Positions 48,096 to 57,600 of a DNA stretch of 64,000 bases are shown piece by piece (the stretch's first letter is position 1; every line of letters starts with the position of its first letter). This DNA is from Pseudomonas anatoliensis. Its GTDB lineage: Bacteria; Pseudomonadota; Gammaproteobacteria; Pseudomonadales; Pseudomonadaceae. The stretch is from contig NZ_JACVHC010000007.1 in the NCBI RefSeq assembly GCF_017976235.1, forward strand, positions 62,001-126,000. Direction: 5' to 3'. Made by a program: the position numbers and the translations under genes. The notes beneath the pieces were generated by a model. The model was not told the DNA's origin and ran no database searches. It saw only the letters and a list, made by a program, of their open reading frames with translations.

Positions 48096-49268
48096 ATGGC
48101 AAACCCCTACCGCGAATTATTCAATGCCCCCGGCGCCCGCAATTTTGTGCTGGCCGGGATGATTGCGCGCATGCCGATTTCCATGACCGGCATCGGCGTG
48201 ATCACCATGCTTTCGCAGCTGTACGGCGGGTACGCGTTGGCCGGTGCGGTGGCGGCGACGTTTGCCTTGGCCACGGCGTTTTGCGCGCCGCAGGTGTCAC
48301 GGCTGGTCGACCGGTTTGGCCAGGGACGGATTCTGCCGCTGTCGGCGTTGATCGGCGGCGGGGCGCTGTTGATGTTGCTGCTGTGCACGCGTCTGCAGGC
48401 GCCGACCTGGACGCTGTTCATCTTCGCCGCGCTGGCCGGTTGCATGCCGAGCATGTCGGCGATGGTGCGGGCGCGCTGGACTGAAATCTATCGTGGCCAG
48501 CCACAATTGCAGACGGCGTATGCGCTGGAGTCGGTGCTTGACGAGGTCTGTTTTATCGTCGGCCCGCCGCTGTCGGTGGGGTTGTGCGTTGCAGTGTTTC
48601 CCGAGGCCGGACCGTTGGCGGCACTGTTGGCGCTGACGATTGGCGTGACTGCATTTGTAGCGCAGCGCAGCACCGAACCACCCGTGCATCCGCATGCGTC
48701 CGGGCATCATGCTTCGATCATTCGCTCGACCGACATTCAATGGCTGCTGGCATTGATGATCGCCATGGGCATCATCGTCGGTGTGATCGATGTGGTCAGC
48801 GTCGCGTTCGCTCAGCAACAAGGGCAACCGGCGGCGGCGAGTATTGTGCTGTCGGTGTATGCGATCGGCTCCTGTCTGGCGGGGATTGCGTTCGGCGCGA
48901 TGCGTTCGAAACTGCCGTTGCCGCGACTGTTTCTGTACGGCGGAGTGGCGACAGCAGTGACCACGTTGCCGCTGTTGCTGGCGAGCAACATTTTTGGCTT
49001 GTCGGTAGCGGTTTTCATTGCCGGGCTGTTCTTCTCGCCGACGCTGATTGTGGCGATGGCGTTGATCGAGCGCATCGTGCCACCGGCCAAACTCACCGAA
49101 GGGCTGACCTGGCTGGTGACCGGTTTGAGTATTGGCGTGGCGGTAGGCGCCGCCGGGTCGGGTTGGCTGGTGGATGCGTTTGGCGCCCGCAGCGGATTCT
49201 GGCTGGCGATTGCGGCGGGGGCGGTGGTGCTGGGCTCTGCGGTGCAGAGCTTCCGGCATTTGAAGTGA
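48096..49268 (+). CDS. MFS transporter
   Basis: A 390-residue membrane protein with about twelve hydrophobic helices and the major facilitator superfamily pattern, including an altered motif A-like loop (SRLVDRFGQGRILP) between helices 2 and 3. The start (MANPYRELFNAPGARNFVLA) is cytoplasmic. The substrate is unknown. It precedes the siderophore-type cluster by 71 bp in the same direction, but a PvdS-type promoter starts after it, so it may be only a neighbour. A role in siderophore export cannot be excluded. Confidence 0.85.
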   Translation: MANPYRELFNAPGARNFVLAGMIARMPISMTGIGVITMLSQLYGGYALAGAVAATFALATAFCAPQVSRLVDRFGQGRILPLSALIGGGALLMLLLCTRLQAPTWTLFIFAALAGCMPSMSAMVRARWTEIYRGQPQLQTAYALESVLDEVCFIVGPPLSVGLCVAVFPEAGPLAALLALTIGVTAFVAQRSTEPPVHPHASGHHASIIRSTDIQWLLALMIAMGIIVGVIDVVSVAFAQQQGQPAAASIVLSVYAIGSCLAGIAFGAMRSKLPLPRLFLYGGVATAVTTLPLLLASNIFGLSVAVFIAGLFFSPTLIVAMALIERIVPPAKLTEGLTWLVTGLSIGVAVGAAGSGWLVDAFGARSGFWLAIAAGAVVLGSAVQSFRHLK

Positions 49269-49281
49269 TCGATCCGCGGAC

Positions 49282-49305
49282 TAATTCCGGTCAGGCCTCA
49301 TACGT
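49282..49305 (+). promoter_or_regulatory. PvdS-type promoter before the thioesterase gene
   Basis: TAATT (49282-49286) and CGT (49303-49305) are separated by 16 bp. The PvdS consensus is TAAAT-N16/17-CGT, so the first box has one mismatch. The site ends 34 bp before the GTG start. Confidence 0.7.
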
Positions 49306-49339
49306 TCTCTTTTACAGATAACCCATTGAGGTAAACGCG

Positions 49340-50080
49340 GTGACAAAGCTGACACTGCTGTGCCTGCCCTATTCGGGCGCCAGCGCCATGGTTTACAGCC
49401 GCTGGCGGCGCCAATTGCCGTCGTGGATGCAACTGCAGCCGGTGGAATTGCCCGGGCGCGGCGCCCGTTACGACGAACCCCTGCAAATCGATATGCGTGA
49501 GCTTGCCCGGCAACTGGCCCGTGAGCACAAACCCGGTTTGCAGGCCCCCTATGCGCTGTTCGGGCATAGCCTCGGCGCACTGCTGGCTTGTGAAATGGCT
49601 CACGCCTTTCGCGAACTTGGCGTTGCTGAGCCGGTGGCGCTGTTTGCTTCCGGAACCGCGGCGCCAAGCATGCGCAGCGATTACGACCGAGGTTTCGCCG
49701 AGCCGCGCAGTGACGAAGAACTGATCGAGCAGTTGCGCGCCTTTCAAGGCACCAGCGAAGAAGTGCTCGCCAATCAGGAACTCATGAGCCTGACGCTGCC
49801 GGTGCTGCGTGCCGACTTCATGATGTGCGGGCGTTTCACTCCGATCGACCGACCGCTGCTCAATTGCCCCGTGCACGTATTGGGTGGCAAGGAAGATCGG
49901 GCGACCACCGAACAATTGATCGGCTGGAGCAAAGAGACCCAGGGCAGTTTCTCGGTGGACATGATGACCGGAGGACACTTCTTCATTCATGAACACGAGG
50001 CCCGGGTCATCCGCACGATCAAGACCCATCTGGAAGTCCATCACCGGCGCCATGCGCAATCGGTGGCGCCCGCGTATTAA
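49340..50080 (+). CDS. type II thioesterase (PvdG-like)
   Basis: A 246-residue alpha/beta hydrolase that clears wrong or stalled groups from NRPS carrier domains. The catalytic serine lies in LFGHSLGALLACEM (about residue 77), and the C-terminal histidine in MTGGHFFIHEHE (about residue 215). LTLLCLPYSGASAMVYSRWR at the start is the family signature. Translation starts at GTG 49340, with GAGGT about 9 bp upstream. It is the first gene behind a PvdS-type promoter and is followed after 39 bp by the SyrP-like gene. Confidence 0.92.
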   Translation: MTKLTLLCLPYSGASAMVYSRWRRQLPSWMQLQPVELPGRGARYDEPLQIDMRELARQLAREHKPGLQAPYALFGHSLGALLACEMAHAFRELGVAEPVALFASGTAAPSMRSDYDRGFAEPRSDEELIEQLRAFQGTSEEVLANQELMSLTLPVLRADFMMCGRFTPIDRPLLNCPVHVLGGKEDRATTEQLIGWSKETQGSFSVDMMTGGHFFIHEHEARVIRTIKTHLEVHHRRHAQSVAPAY

Positions 50081-50119
50081 CGCGCGGCTCTCCTATCAAA
50101 TGATTACTGGAGGCCAGTC

Positions 50120-51103
50120 ATGGCTGTTGCTGTGGGATTTTCCGTTCGGCCGCTGTTGCCGCATCGGGGGCGCTTGCCGCTATTGGTGGAAGCGACCGAT
50201 CCGGACACCGACCTGTTGGCGGTGTTCGACGAATTGAAAGTGTTGGTCGACGAACATTTGTTGCGCGACGGTGGGTTGCTGTTCCGCGGATTTCGCCTGG
50301 ACGGGGCCGAGCCGTTTCGTCAGTTCGCGGCCAGCTTCGGTCATCCGCTGTTGAATTACGAGTTCGGTTCCACGCCGCGCACCAACGTGACGCAAGGGGT
50401 TTACACCTCCACCGAATACCCGGCGCACCAGAGTATTCCGCTGCACAACGAGCAGGCCTACTCCCGCGACTGGCCGATGAAGATCTGGTTCTACAGCATG
50501 ATCGCGGCGAAGTCCGGTGGCGAAACACCGATTGCCGACAGTCGCGAAGTCTATCAGCGTATTCCGCTGGCGATCCGTGAGCGCTTCGTCAGCAAAGGCC
50601 TGATGTATGTGCGCAACTTCGGCAACGGGCTGGATGTGGCCTGGGAAGATGTGTTCAACACCGACGACCGCGATGTCGTCGAAGCTTACTGCAAAGCCCA
50701 CGGCATCCTCTGCGAGTGGAAGGATGACGGTGAGTTGCGCACCCGCCAGACCTGTCAGGCGGTGGCGGTGCATCCGGTGACCGGCGACCACGTCTGGTTC
50801 AATCAGGCGCATCTGTTCCACATTTCCAACCTGCAAGCGGAAGTGCGTGAAAGCCTGTTGGACATCGTCGACGAAGAAGACTTGCCGCGTAACGTTTATT
50901 ACGGCGATGGCTCTCCTATCGAAGATGAAGTCCTGGCTCAGATTCGCGCGGTACTCGACGAGTGCGCGATCAGCTTCCCTTGGCAGGAGGGTGATGTGCT
51001 GATGCTCGACAACATGCTGTCGGCTCACGCCCGTTCCCCGTTCGAAGGCCCGCGCAAAGTTATTGTCGCCATGGCCGAGGGGCATGCGATGGACGTGCGC
51101 TGA
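50120..51103 (+). CDS. SyrP-like iron/2-oxoglutarate aspartyl beta-hydroxylase
   Basis: A 327-residue TauD/TfdA-family dioxygenase similar to SyrP, which hydroxylates aspartate held on an NRPS carrier domain. The iron-binding facial triad can be read as LHNEQAYSRDW (H-X-E, about residue 109) and the distal histidine in SAHARSPFEGPRK (about residue 304), followed by the arginine that binds 2-oxoglutarate. TGGAGG is 6 bp before the ATG. It is followed by a terminator, then a second PvdS-type promoter. Pairing with an Asp-specific module in the next NRPS supports formation of beta-hydroxyaspartate, an iron ligand in many pyoverdines. Confidence 0.9.
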   Translation: MAVAVGFSVRPLLPHRGRLPLLVEATDPDTDLLAVFDELKVLVDEHLLRDGGLLFRGFRLDGAEPFRQFAASFGHPLLNYEFGSTPRTNVTQGVYTSTEYPAHQSIPLHNEQAYSRDWPMKIWFYSMIAAKSGGETPIADSREVYQRIPLAIRERFVSKGLMYVRNFGNGLDVAWEDVFNTDDRDVVEAYCKAHGILCEWKDDGELRTRQTCQAVAVHPVTGDHVWFNQAHLFHISNLQAEVRESLLDIVDEEDLPRNVYYGDGSPIEDEVLAQIRAVLDECAISFPWQEGDVLMLDNMLSAHARSPFEGPRKVIVAMAEGHAMDVR

Positions 51104-51126
51104 ACGATCCGGTGGTTTGCTTGAAT

Positions 51127-51166
51127 AAATGCCGAAGCCGTTCCTGTAGCGGCTTTGGCATTTGTG
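51127..51166 (+). terminator. intrinsic terminator after the SyrP-like gene
   Basis: AAATGCCGAAGCCG pairs with CGGCTTTGGCATTT (one mismatch) over a nine-base loop, followed by TTTG. It separates the thioesterase-hydroxylase unit from the NRPS unit. Confidence 0.75.
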
Positions 51167-51210
51167 CGTCTGGCGCAGGCTGCCGCTGGGCCGGTATTGC
51201 GCCGGGTTGC

Positions 51211-51234
51211 TAAATCATTGCGTTTGTCATTCGT
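51211..51234 (+). promoter_or_regulatory. PvdS-type promoter before the first NRPS gene
   Basis: TAAAT (51211-51215), a 16-bp spacer, and CGT (51232-51234) match the iron-starvation box read by the extracytoplasmic sigma factor PvdS exactly. It ends 57 bp before the NRPS start codon. Confidence 0.85.
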
Positions 51235-51291
51235 TCTTGTTGATACGACCGGGCCTCCTGGTCACGCCGCCGATCAGCAAGGACCCCATGC

Positions 51292-54200
51292 ATGAATGCC
51301 GCAGACGCACAGAAACTAGCCCGCCGTTTTATCGAATTGCCGCAGGACAAACGACGTTTGTTTCTCGCCGGCATGGCTCGCGAAGGCATTGATTTTGCGC
51401 AGCTGCCCATGACGGCCTGTGAGGGAATCGCCGAGCGCGAAGGGCTGTCTTACGCGCAGCAGCGGATGTGGTTTCTCTGGCAGCTGGACCCGCAAAGTGC
51501 CGCCTATAACCTGCCGATGGCGGTACGCCTGAACGGCGCGTTGCAGGTGCAGGCCCTGGAGCAGGCGTTCAGCCTGCTGGTGGCGCGGCACGAATGCCTG
51601 CGCACCACCTTCGGCCAGGCCGGCGAACGTGCCTTCCAGCGTGTGGCCGAGCCGCAGGCATTGCAACTACCGCTCACCGATTTGAGCCGCGTGCCCGAGG
51701 CGCAGCGCTGGCCGCTGGTGCAACAGCACATGATGGCCGAGGCCACGCAAGCGTTCGACCTGGAACACGGCCCGCTGTTGAGCCTGCGGCTGTTGCGTCT
51801 GGCCGAGCAGGAACACGTGCTGCTGCTGACCTTGCACCACATCATTGCCGACGGCTGGTCGATGAACATTCTCATCGATGAGTTCATGCGCACCTACGAC
51901 GCCCACGTTGCGGGGCGCGAGCCGTCGTTGCCGGCGCTGATTGTGCATTACCGCGATTACGCGCTGTGGCAGCGCAGCTGGCTGGAGGCGGGTGAGCGCG
52001 AGCGGCAACTGGATTACTGGCGCACACAGCTGGGCGACGAGCATCCCGTATTGGAATTGCCGACCGACCGTGCTTATCCGGCACAATCGAGTCATCAGGG
52101 CGCGCGTCTGGAAACGGTGATTGATGCCGCGCTGCGCCAAGAACTGAAAAGCCTTGCCCAGCGTCAAGGCGTGACCCTGTTCGTGGTACTGCTGGCCGCG
52201 TTCAAGACCTTGCTGCATCGCTACAGTGGCCAGACCGACATTCGCGTCGGCGGTCTGATTGCCAACCGCACCCGCAGCGAGACCGAAGGCCTGATCGGCT
52301 TCTTCGTCAACACGCAGATTCTGCGCAGCGAAGTCACCGCGCAAACCCGCTTCGCCGAGCTGTTGCAGCGCCTGCGCGAGGCTGCGCTCGGCGCCCAGGT
52401 CCATCAGGAGCTACCGTTCGACGCCCTGATCGAAGCCCTGCAACCGGCGCGCAGTCAGAGCCATAATCCGCTGTTCCAGGTGATGTTCAACCACCAGCCG
52501 CTGGTGACTGACTTGCAGCACGTGCAGCTTGAGTCCGGTTTGCAGGTGGACTATCTGAGCGAAGCGCAATTGGCCGGCAGCGGTCGGCAACACGCGGCCA
52601 CCAGCGACCTGATGCTCGACACCCGCGAGGAGGGCGAGCAACTGTTCGCCGCCTTCACCTACGCCACCGATATCTTCGATGCCGCGACCATCGCCGCAAT
52701 GGCCGGGCATTGGCGCAACATTCTTGTGTCCGTCTGCCGCGACCCGCAGCAATTCGTCGGCGACGTCGCGCTGCTGGCAGATACCGAGCGTAAACAGCTG
52801 ATTCAGGCCACTGCGTCGGAACCTGATTTCGCCAGCGTGCAAACCCTGTTTGAAGCGCAAGTGGTGCGCACGCCGCAGGCAGCGGCGGTGATTCTGGCGA
52901 GCGAACCGTCGCCGTCACTCACCTATGCCGAGTTGAACACCCGCAGCAACCGTCTGGCGCATCAGTTGCGTGCGCGGGGTGTCGGCCCTGACGTGCTGGT
53001 CGGCGTCGCGTTAGGGCGCTCGCTGGAACTGGCGGTGGCTTTGCTGGCGGTACTCAAGTCCGGCGGCGCCTATGTGCCGCTGGATCCGCAAACCCCGGCC
53101 GAACGCCTGCGCCATGTGCTGGATGACAGCGGCCTGAAACTGCTGCTGACCGACAGCGTCAGCCTCGCCAGCCTGCCGCCCCTCGACGGTGTCGATTGCC
53201 TGTGCCTGGAGCAACTGGCCGACAGTGACCACGTCGACAATCTGTCGGTGACGGTCGCAGCGCAAAACCTCGCCTACGTGATCTACACCTCCGGTTCCAC
53301 CGGGCGGCCGAAAGGTGTCGCGGTCAGCCACGGTGCGCTGAGTGAGTTCATCGCCCGCGCCATCAGTTACAGCGACCTGCGCGAAGGTGACCGCGTCCTG
53401 CAGTTCGCCACCAGCAGTTTCGATGGCTTCGTCGAGCAGTTTTTTCCACCACTGTGCCATGGCGCTGGCGTGGTGCTACGCGATGCACAGCTGTGGGACA
53501 GCGCGACGTTGCATCGAGTGATAGTCGACCACGGCATCACCTTGGCCGATTTGCCGGCCGCTTACTGGTATTGGCTGGTGCAGGAATACGCCGCTAATCC
53601 ACCGGCCGATTTCGGTGCGTTGCGCCAGATTCACGTTGGTGGCGAGGCCATGGCGGTGGACGGTTTGCGTCTTTGGCAACAGGCCGGTTTGGGCCATGTG
53701 CGTTTGCTCAATACCTACGGCCCGACCGAAGCCACGGTGGTTTCGACGATTCATGACTGCACGGCACTGACGGCGGACGCTGTGTCGTGGCGCGGCATTC
53801 CCATCGGCCAAGGTCTGGATGACCGTCGCCTGTATGTGCTCGATGATCATTTGAACCTGCTGCCGCAAGGCGCGGTGGGCGAGTTGTACATCGGCGGCCC
53901 GGGCCTCGCCCGTGGTTATCACCGTCAGCCGATGCTCAGTGCCGAGCGCTTTATCGCCGACCCGTTCGCCGCTGGCCAACGCCTGTACCGCACCGGTGAC
54001 CGTGCGCGACTGCGTGCCGATGGTGCGCTGGAGTACGTCGGCCGGGTCGATCATCAAGTGAAGATTCGCGGTTTCCGCATCGAACTGGGCGAAATCGAAT
54101 CGCGCCTGCAGCAGTGCTCAGGGGTTCGCGAAGCGGTGGTGCTGGCCGTGCCGCTCAGCGGTGGCCAGCAACTGGTGGCGTACGTGGTCTGCGATCAGGC

Positions 54201-54693
54201 CGTGTTGGAAAGCACCGCCACTCAGTCGGCGTTCCGCCAGCAAATACGCGCCGCGCTGCAAGCCCATCTGCCGGACTACATGGTGCCGGGGCACTTGCTG
54301 TTGTTGCCGAATCTGCCGCTGACGCCAAGCGGCAAGCTCGACCGCAAGGCGTTGCCGGCACCGGATCCGAGCCAACTGCAAGGCGACTATCGCGCACCGC
54401 AAACGGACACCGAACAGCAACTGGCGCAGATCTGGGTGGAGGTCCTGCAAGTGTCGCGGGTCGGTCTGGATGATCACTTCTTTGAGCTGGGCGGCCACTC
54501 GCTGCTGGCCGCACAAGTGATTGCGCGTATCAAAAGTCAATCGGGCGTGGTGTTGCCGCTACGCAGCCTGTTCGAAAAACCGCTGCTGGCTGATCTGGCG
54601 GCGGTGCTGGCGCAACTGGCTGACAGTGCAACGGACGACGAGTGGTCCGACATGGATCAGTTCATGAATGCTTTGGAAGGAGAAGAAGTATGA
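51292..54693 (+). CDS. nonribosomal peptide synthetase, one module (C-A-T), Lys-type pocket
   Basis: An 1133-residue synthetase. The condensation domain (about residues 40-470) begins with a QQRMWFLWQLDPQSAAYN segment and has HHIIADGWS, the type that accepts an L-amino acyl donor. The adenylation domain (about 500-1000) has YVIYTSGSTGRPKG, LNTYGPTEATV and YRTGDRAR. The carrier has FFELGGHSLLAAQ (Ser at about 1068). My hand-read specificity residues are D-G-E-D-H-G-T-V-V-K, which I recall as a lysine code. There is no starter module, so an upstream synthetase (PvdL in the pyoverdine model) is needed. No epimerase is present. It overlaps the next NRPS gene by 4 bp (ATGA). Confidence 0.92.
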   Translation: MNAADAQKLARRFIELPQDKRRLFLAGMAREGIDFAQLPMTACEGIAEREGLSYAQQRMWFLWQLDPQSAAYNLPMAVRLNGALQVQALEQAFSLLVARHECLRTTFGQAGERAFQRVAEPQALQLPLTDLSRVPEAQRWPLVQQHMMAEATQAFDLEHGPLLSLRLLRLAEQEHVLLLTLHHIIADGWSMNILIDEFMRTYDAHVAGREPSLPALIVHYRDYALWQRSWLEAGERERQLDYWRTQLGDEHPVLELPTDRAYPAQSSHQGARLETVIDAALRQELKSLAQRQGVTLFVVLLAAFKTLLHRYSGQTDIRVGGLIANRTRSETEGLIGFFVNTQILRSEVTAQTRFAELLQRLREAALGAQVHQELPFDALIEALQPARSQSHNPLFQVMFNHQPLVTDLQHVQLESGLQVDYLSEAQLAGSGRQHAATSDLMLDTREEGEQLFAAFTYATDIFDAATIAAMAGHWRNILVSVCRDPQQFVGDVALLADTERKQLIQATASEPDFASVQTLFEAQVVRTPQAAAVILASEPSPSLTYAELNTRSNRLAHQLRARGVGPDVLVGVALGRSLELAVALLAVLKSGGAYVPLDPQTPAERLRHVLDDSGLKLLLTDSVSLASLPPLDGVDCLCLEQLADSDHVDNLSVTVAAQNLAYVIYTSGSTGRPKGVAVSHGALSEFIARAISYSDLREGDRVLQFATSSFDGFVEQFFPPLCHGAGVVLRDAQLWDSATLHRVIVDHGITLADLPAAYWYWLVQEYAANPPADFGALRQIHVGGEAMAVDGLRLWQQAGLGHVRLLNTYGPTEATVVSTIHDCTALTADAVSWRGIPIGQGLDDRRLYVLDDHLNLLPQGAVGELYIGGPGLARGYHRQPMLSAERFIADPFAAGQRLYRTGDRARLRADGALEYVGRVDHQVKIRGFRIELGEIESRLQQCSGVREAVVLAVPLSGGQQLVAYVVCDQAVLESTATQSAFRQQIRAALQAHLPDYMVPGHLLLLPNLPLTPSGKLDRKALPAPDPSQLQGDYRAPQTDTEQQLAQIWVEVLQVSRVGLDDHFFELGGHSLLAAQVIARIKSQSGVVLPLRSLFEKPLLADLAAVLAQLADSATDDEWSDMDQFMNALEGEEV

Positions 54694-57600
54694 GCGGCAC
54701 TATGGCGGAGCGCATCGCGAAAAGGTTCGTCGGCTTGCCGCTGGAGCAGCGTCGGCTGTTTCTGGCCAAACTGCGCGAGGACGGCAAGGATTTCAGCCTG
54801 TTGCCACTGCCAGTCAGCCGTCACGAAGTCACGCCGATTCCGTTGTCGTTCGCGCAGCAGCGCTTGTTGTTTCTCTGGCAGCTGGAACCACAAAGCGCCG
54901 CGTACAACATGGCCGCCGGCCTGCGTCTGAACGGGCGTCTGGACGAAGCGGCGCTGCAACGCTCCTTCGATTTTCTGGTGGCGCGCCATGAAGTGCTGCG
55001 CACGGTGTTCCAGACCGACGGCGATCAACCGCATCAGGTAATTCTCGATCAACAACCGATTGCGCTGGAACGCATCGACCTCACGACGCTGCCTGCTTCT
55101 GAGCGCGAGCCGGCCTTGGCGCAACAGGTGCAAACCGTCACGGCGCGGCCGTTCGATTTGCGCCACGGGCCGTTGCTTCGAGCCAGTCTGTTTGCCTTGG
55201 CTGACGAAGAGTTCGTGCTTGTGGTGAGCATGCACCACATCGTCTCCGACGGTTGGTCGATGGACGTGATGGTCAAGGAATTCGTCCAGTGCTATCAGGC
55301 GTTCAGCCTGGAGCGCGAGCCGCAATTGCCGGCACTGGCGTTGCAATACGCCGACTATGCGATCTGGCAGCGGCGCTGGCTGGAAGCCGGCGAGGGCGAG
55401 CGTCAGCTCGATTACTGGCGCCAGCAGCTGGGCGAGGAACATCCGCTACTGGAAGTGGCGCCGGACTTTGCCCGGCCACTGACCCAGAGCTTCGAAGGCC
55501 AGACCCTGAGCTTTGACTTTGGTGCGGACCTGTCGCGGCAACTCAACGCGTTTGCCCGCAGTCAGGGCATCAGTCTGTTCATGCTGGTGCTGGCGGGTTT
55601 TTCGCTGTTTGTGTCGCGACACGCCGGGCAGCGCGACATTCGTGTCGGTGTGCCGAATGCCAACCGTGGACGTGCCGAAGTCGAAGGGCTGATCGGCTTC
55701 TTCGTCAACACTCAGGTGCTGCGTTGTGAGGTGGATGAGCGCGGCAGTTTCACGGATCTACTGGCGCGGGTGCGTGAAGCATCGTTCGGCGCCCAGGCGC
55801 ATCAGGAGCTGCCGTTCGAGCAACTGGTGGACGAGTTTGTCGCAGAGCGAACCCTGGGCCATAACCCGCTGTTTCAGGTCAAGTTCAACCAGAACGTCGG
55901 CATGCAGAAGCAGCGTGCGATGGCCCTGCCCGGATTGAGCGTGGCGGAATATCCGCTGGACAAGGATGGCACCCACTTCGATCTGGCGCTGGACATCACC
56001 GACGACGGCACGCTGATTCACGGTCAGATGACTTATGCCAGCGACCTCTATCGCGCGCAGACTGTCGCCGGTTTCGTGCCGGCCTTGCTCGGTCTGTTCA
56101 GTGAATTGCTGAAAGCGCCGCAAGCGCCGCTGCACAGCGTCGCGCTGATCTCACCTGCGGCACTGCCAGCAGTTGCCGAGCCGGCACTGTCGGTGTTGCA
56201 GCACTGGGATCGTGAAGTCGCCCGCCAGCCTGAAGGGGCGGCTGCCCGCGATTTGAATCAAGTCTTGAGTTATCGGACGCTGGATCAGGCGGCCAATCGC
56301 CTGGCCCATCATTTACGCGCCCAAGGCGTGCGCGACGGCCAACCGGTGGCAGTGCTGATGGAGCGTTCGCTGGATTGGCTGACCTGTGTGCTGGCGATCT
56401 TCAAGGCTGGCGCGGTGTACATGCCGCTGGACGTCAAGGCGCCGGACGCACGCTTGCAGCAGATGCTCGGCGCTGCCAACGCGCGGGTACTGTTATGCGC
56501 CGAAGGCGATGCACGTGTTTGCGGGCTGGCGGTTGACGGCTGTCAGGGCATCGCGTTTACACCGCAGCAGTGGCAGTCAATGGCGGGCGCTTGTCCAGCC
56601 GTGACGTTGTGCGCTCAATCGCCGGCGTACGTCATCCACACCTCCGGTTCCACCGGACAACCCAAAGGTGTGCTGGTCAGCCACGGTGCGCTGGCCAGCT
56701 ATGTGCGCGGTGTGCTGGAGCGTCTGGCGCCGGCACCGGACGCCAGCATGGCGCTCGTCTCCACCATCGCGGCGGACCTTGGTTTTACCGTGCTGTTCGG
56801 GGCGCTGTGCTCCGGGCGGCTGCTGCATGTATTGCCGGAGGAACTGGGCTTCGATCCGGATCGCTTTGCCGAGTACATGGCCACGCATCAAGTGGGCATG
56901 CTGAAAATCGTCCCGGGCCATCTGAGCGCTTTGTTGCAGGCCTCACGGGCTGCTGACGTATTGCCGGAACACGCGCTGATCGTCGGCGGTGAGGCGTGTG
57001 CGCCGGCACTGGTGGAGCGCGTGCGTCAGCTTAAACCGGGCTGCCGCGTCATCAACCACTATGGACCGAGCGAAACCACGGTGGGCGTGTTGGCCCATGA
57101 AGTCGGCGATCTGACCCTGACGCGCGGCGTACCGGTCGGTAGCGCATTGGCCGGAGCTCACGTTTATGTGCTCGACGACGTATTGAACAACGTTGCCGAT
57201 CAGGTAGCCGGCGAGCTGTACATCGGTGGTGACAGCGTGGCGCTGGGTTATCTGAACCAGCCGGGGCTGACCGCAGAGCGTTTCCTCCCGGATCCGTTCG
57301 GCGCGCCGGGTGCAAGGGTTTACCGCAGCGGTGACCGCGTACGTCGCAATCGTCAGCAATCGATGGAATTCATCGGCCGCGCCGACGATCAGGTCAAGGT
57401 GCGCGGTTATCGCGTGGAGCCGGCGGAGGTCGCGCGCGTGCTGCTCGGGCTCGACGGTGTCAGTGAGGCGGCGGTGCTGGCGCTGCCACTGGATGACGAT
57501 CCGGCGCGGCTGCAACTGGTGGCGTGGTGCGTGCCGGCGGCGAGTCTGACATTGCAGGCGCAGGCGCTGCGCGAGCAACTGCAAGCGTGTTTGCCCGATT

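Noticed and set aside
48096..49268. MFS gene as the first gene of the siderophore operon
   Set aside because: The PvdS-type promoter begins after its stop codon, and no iron-related promoter is seen before it; membership stays unproven.
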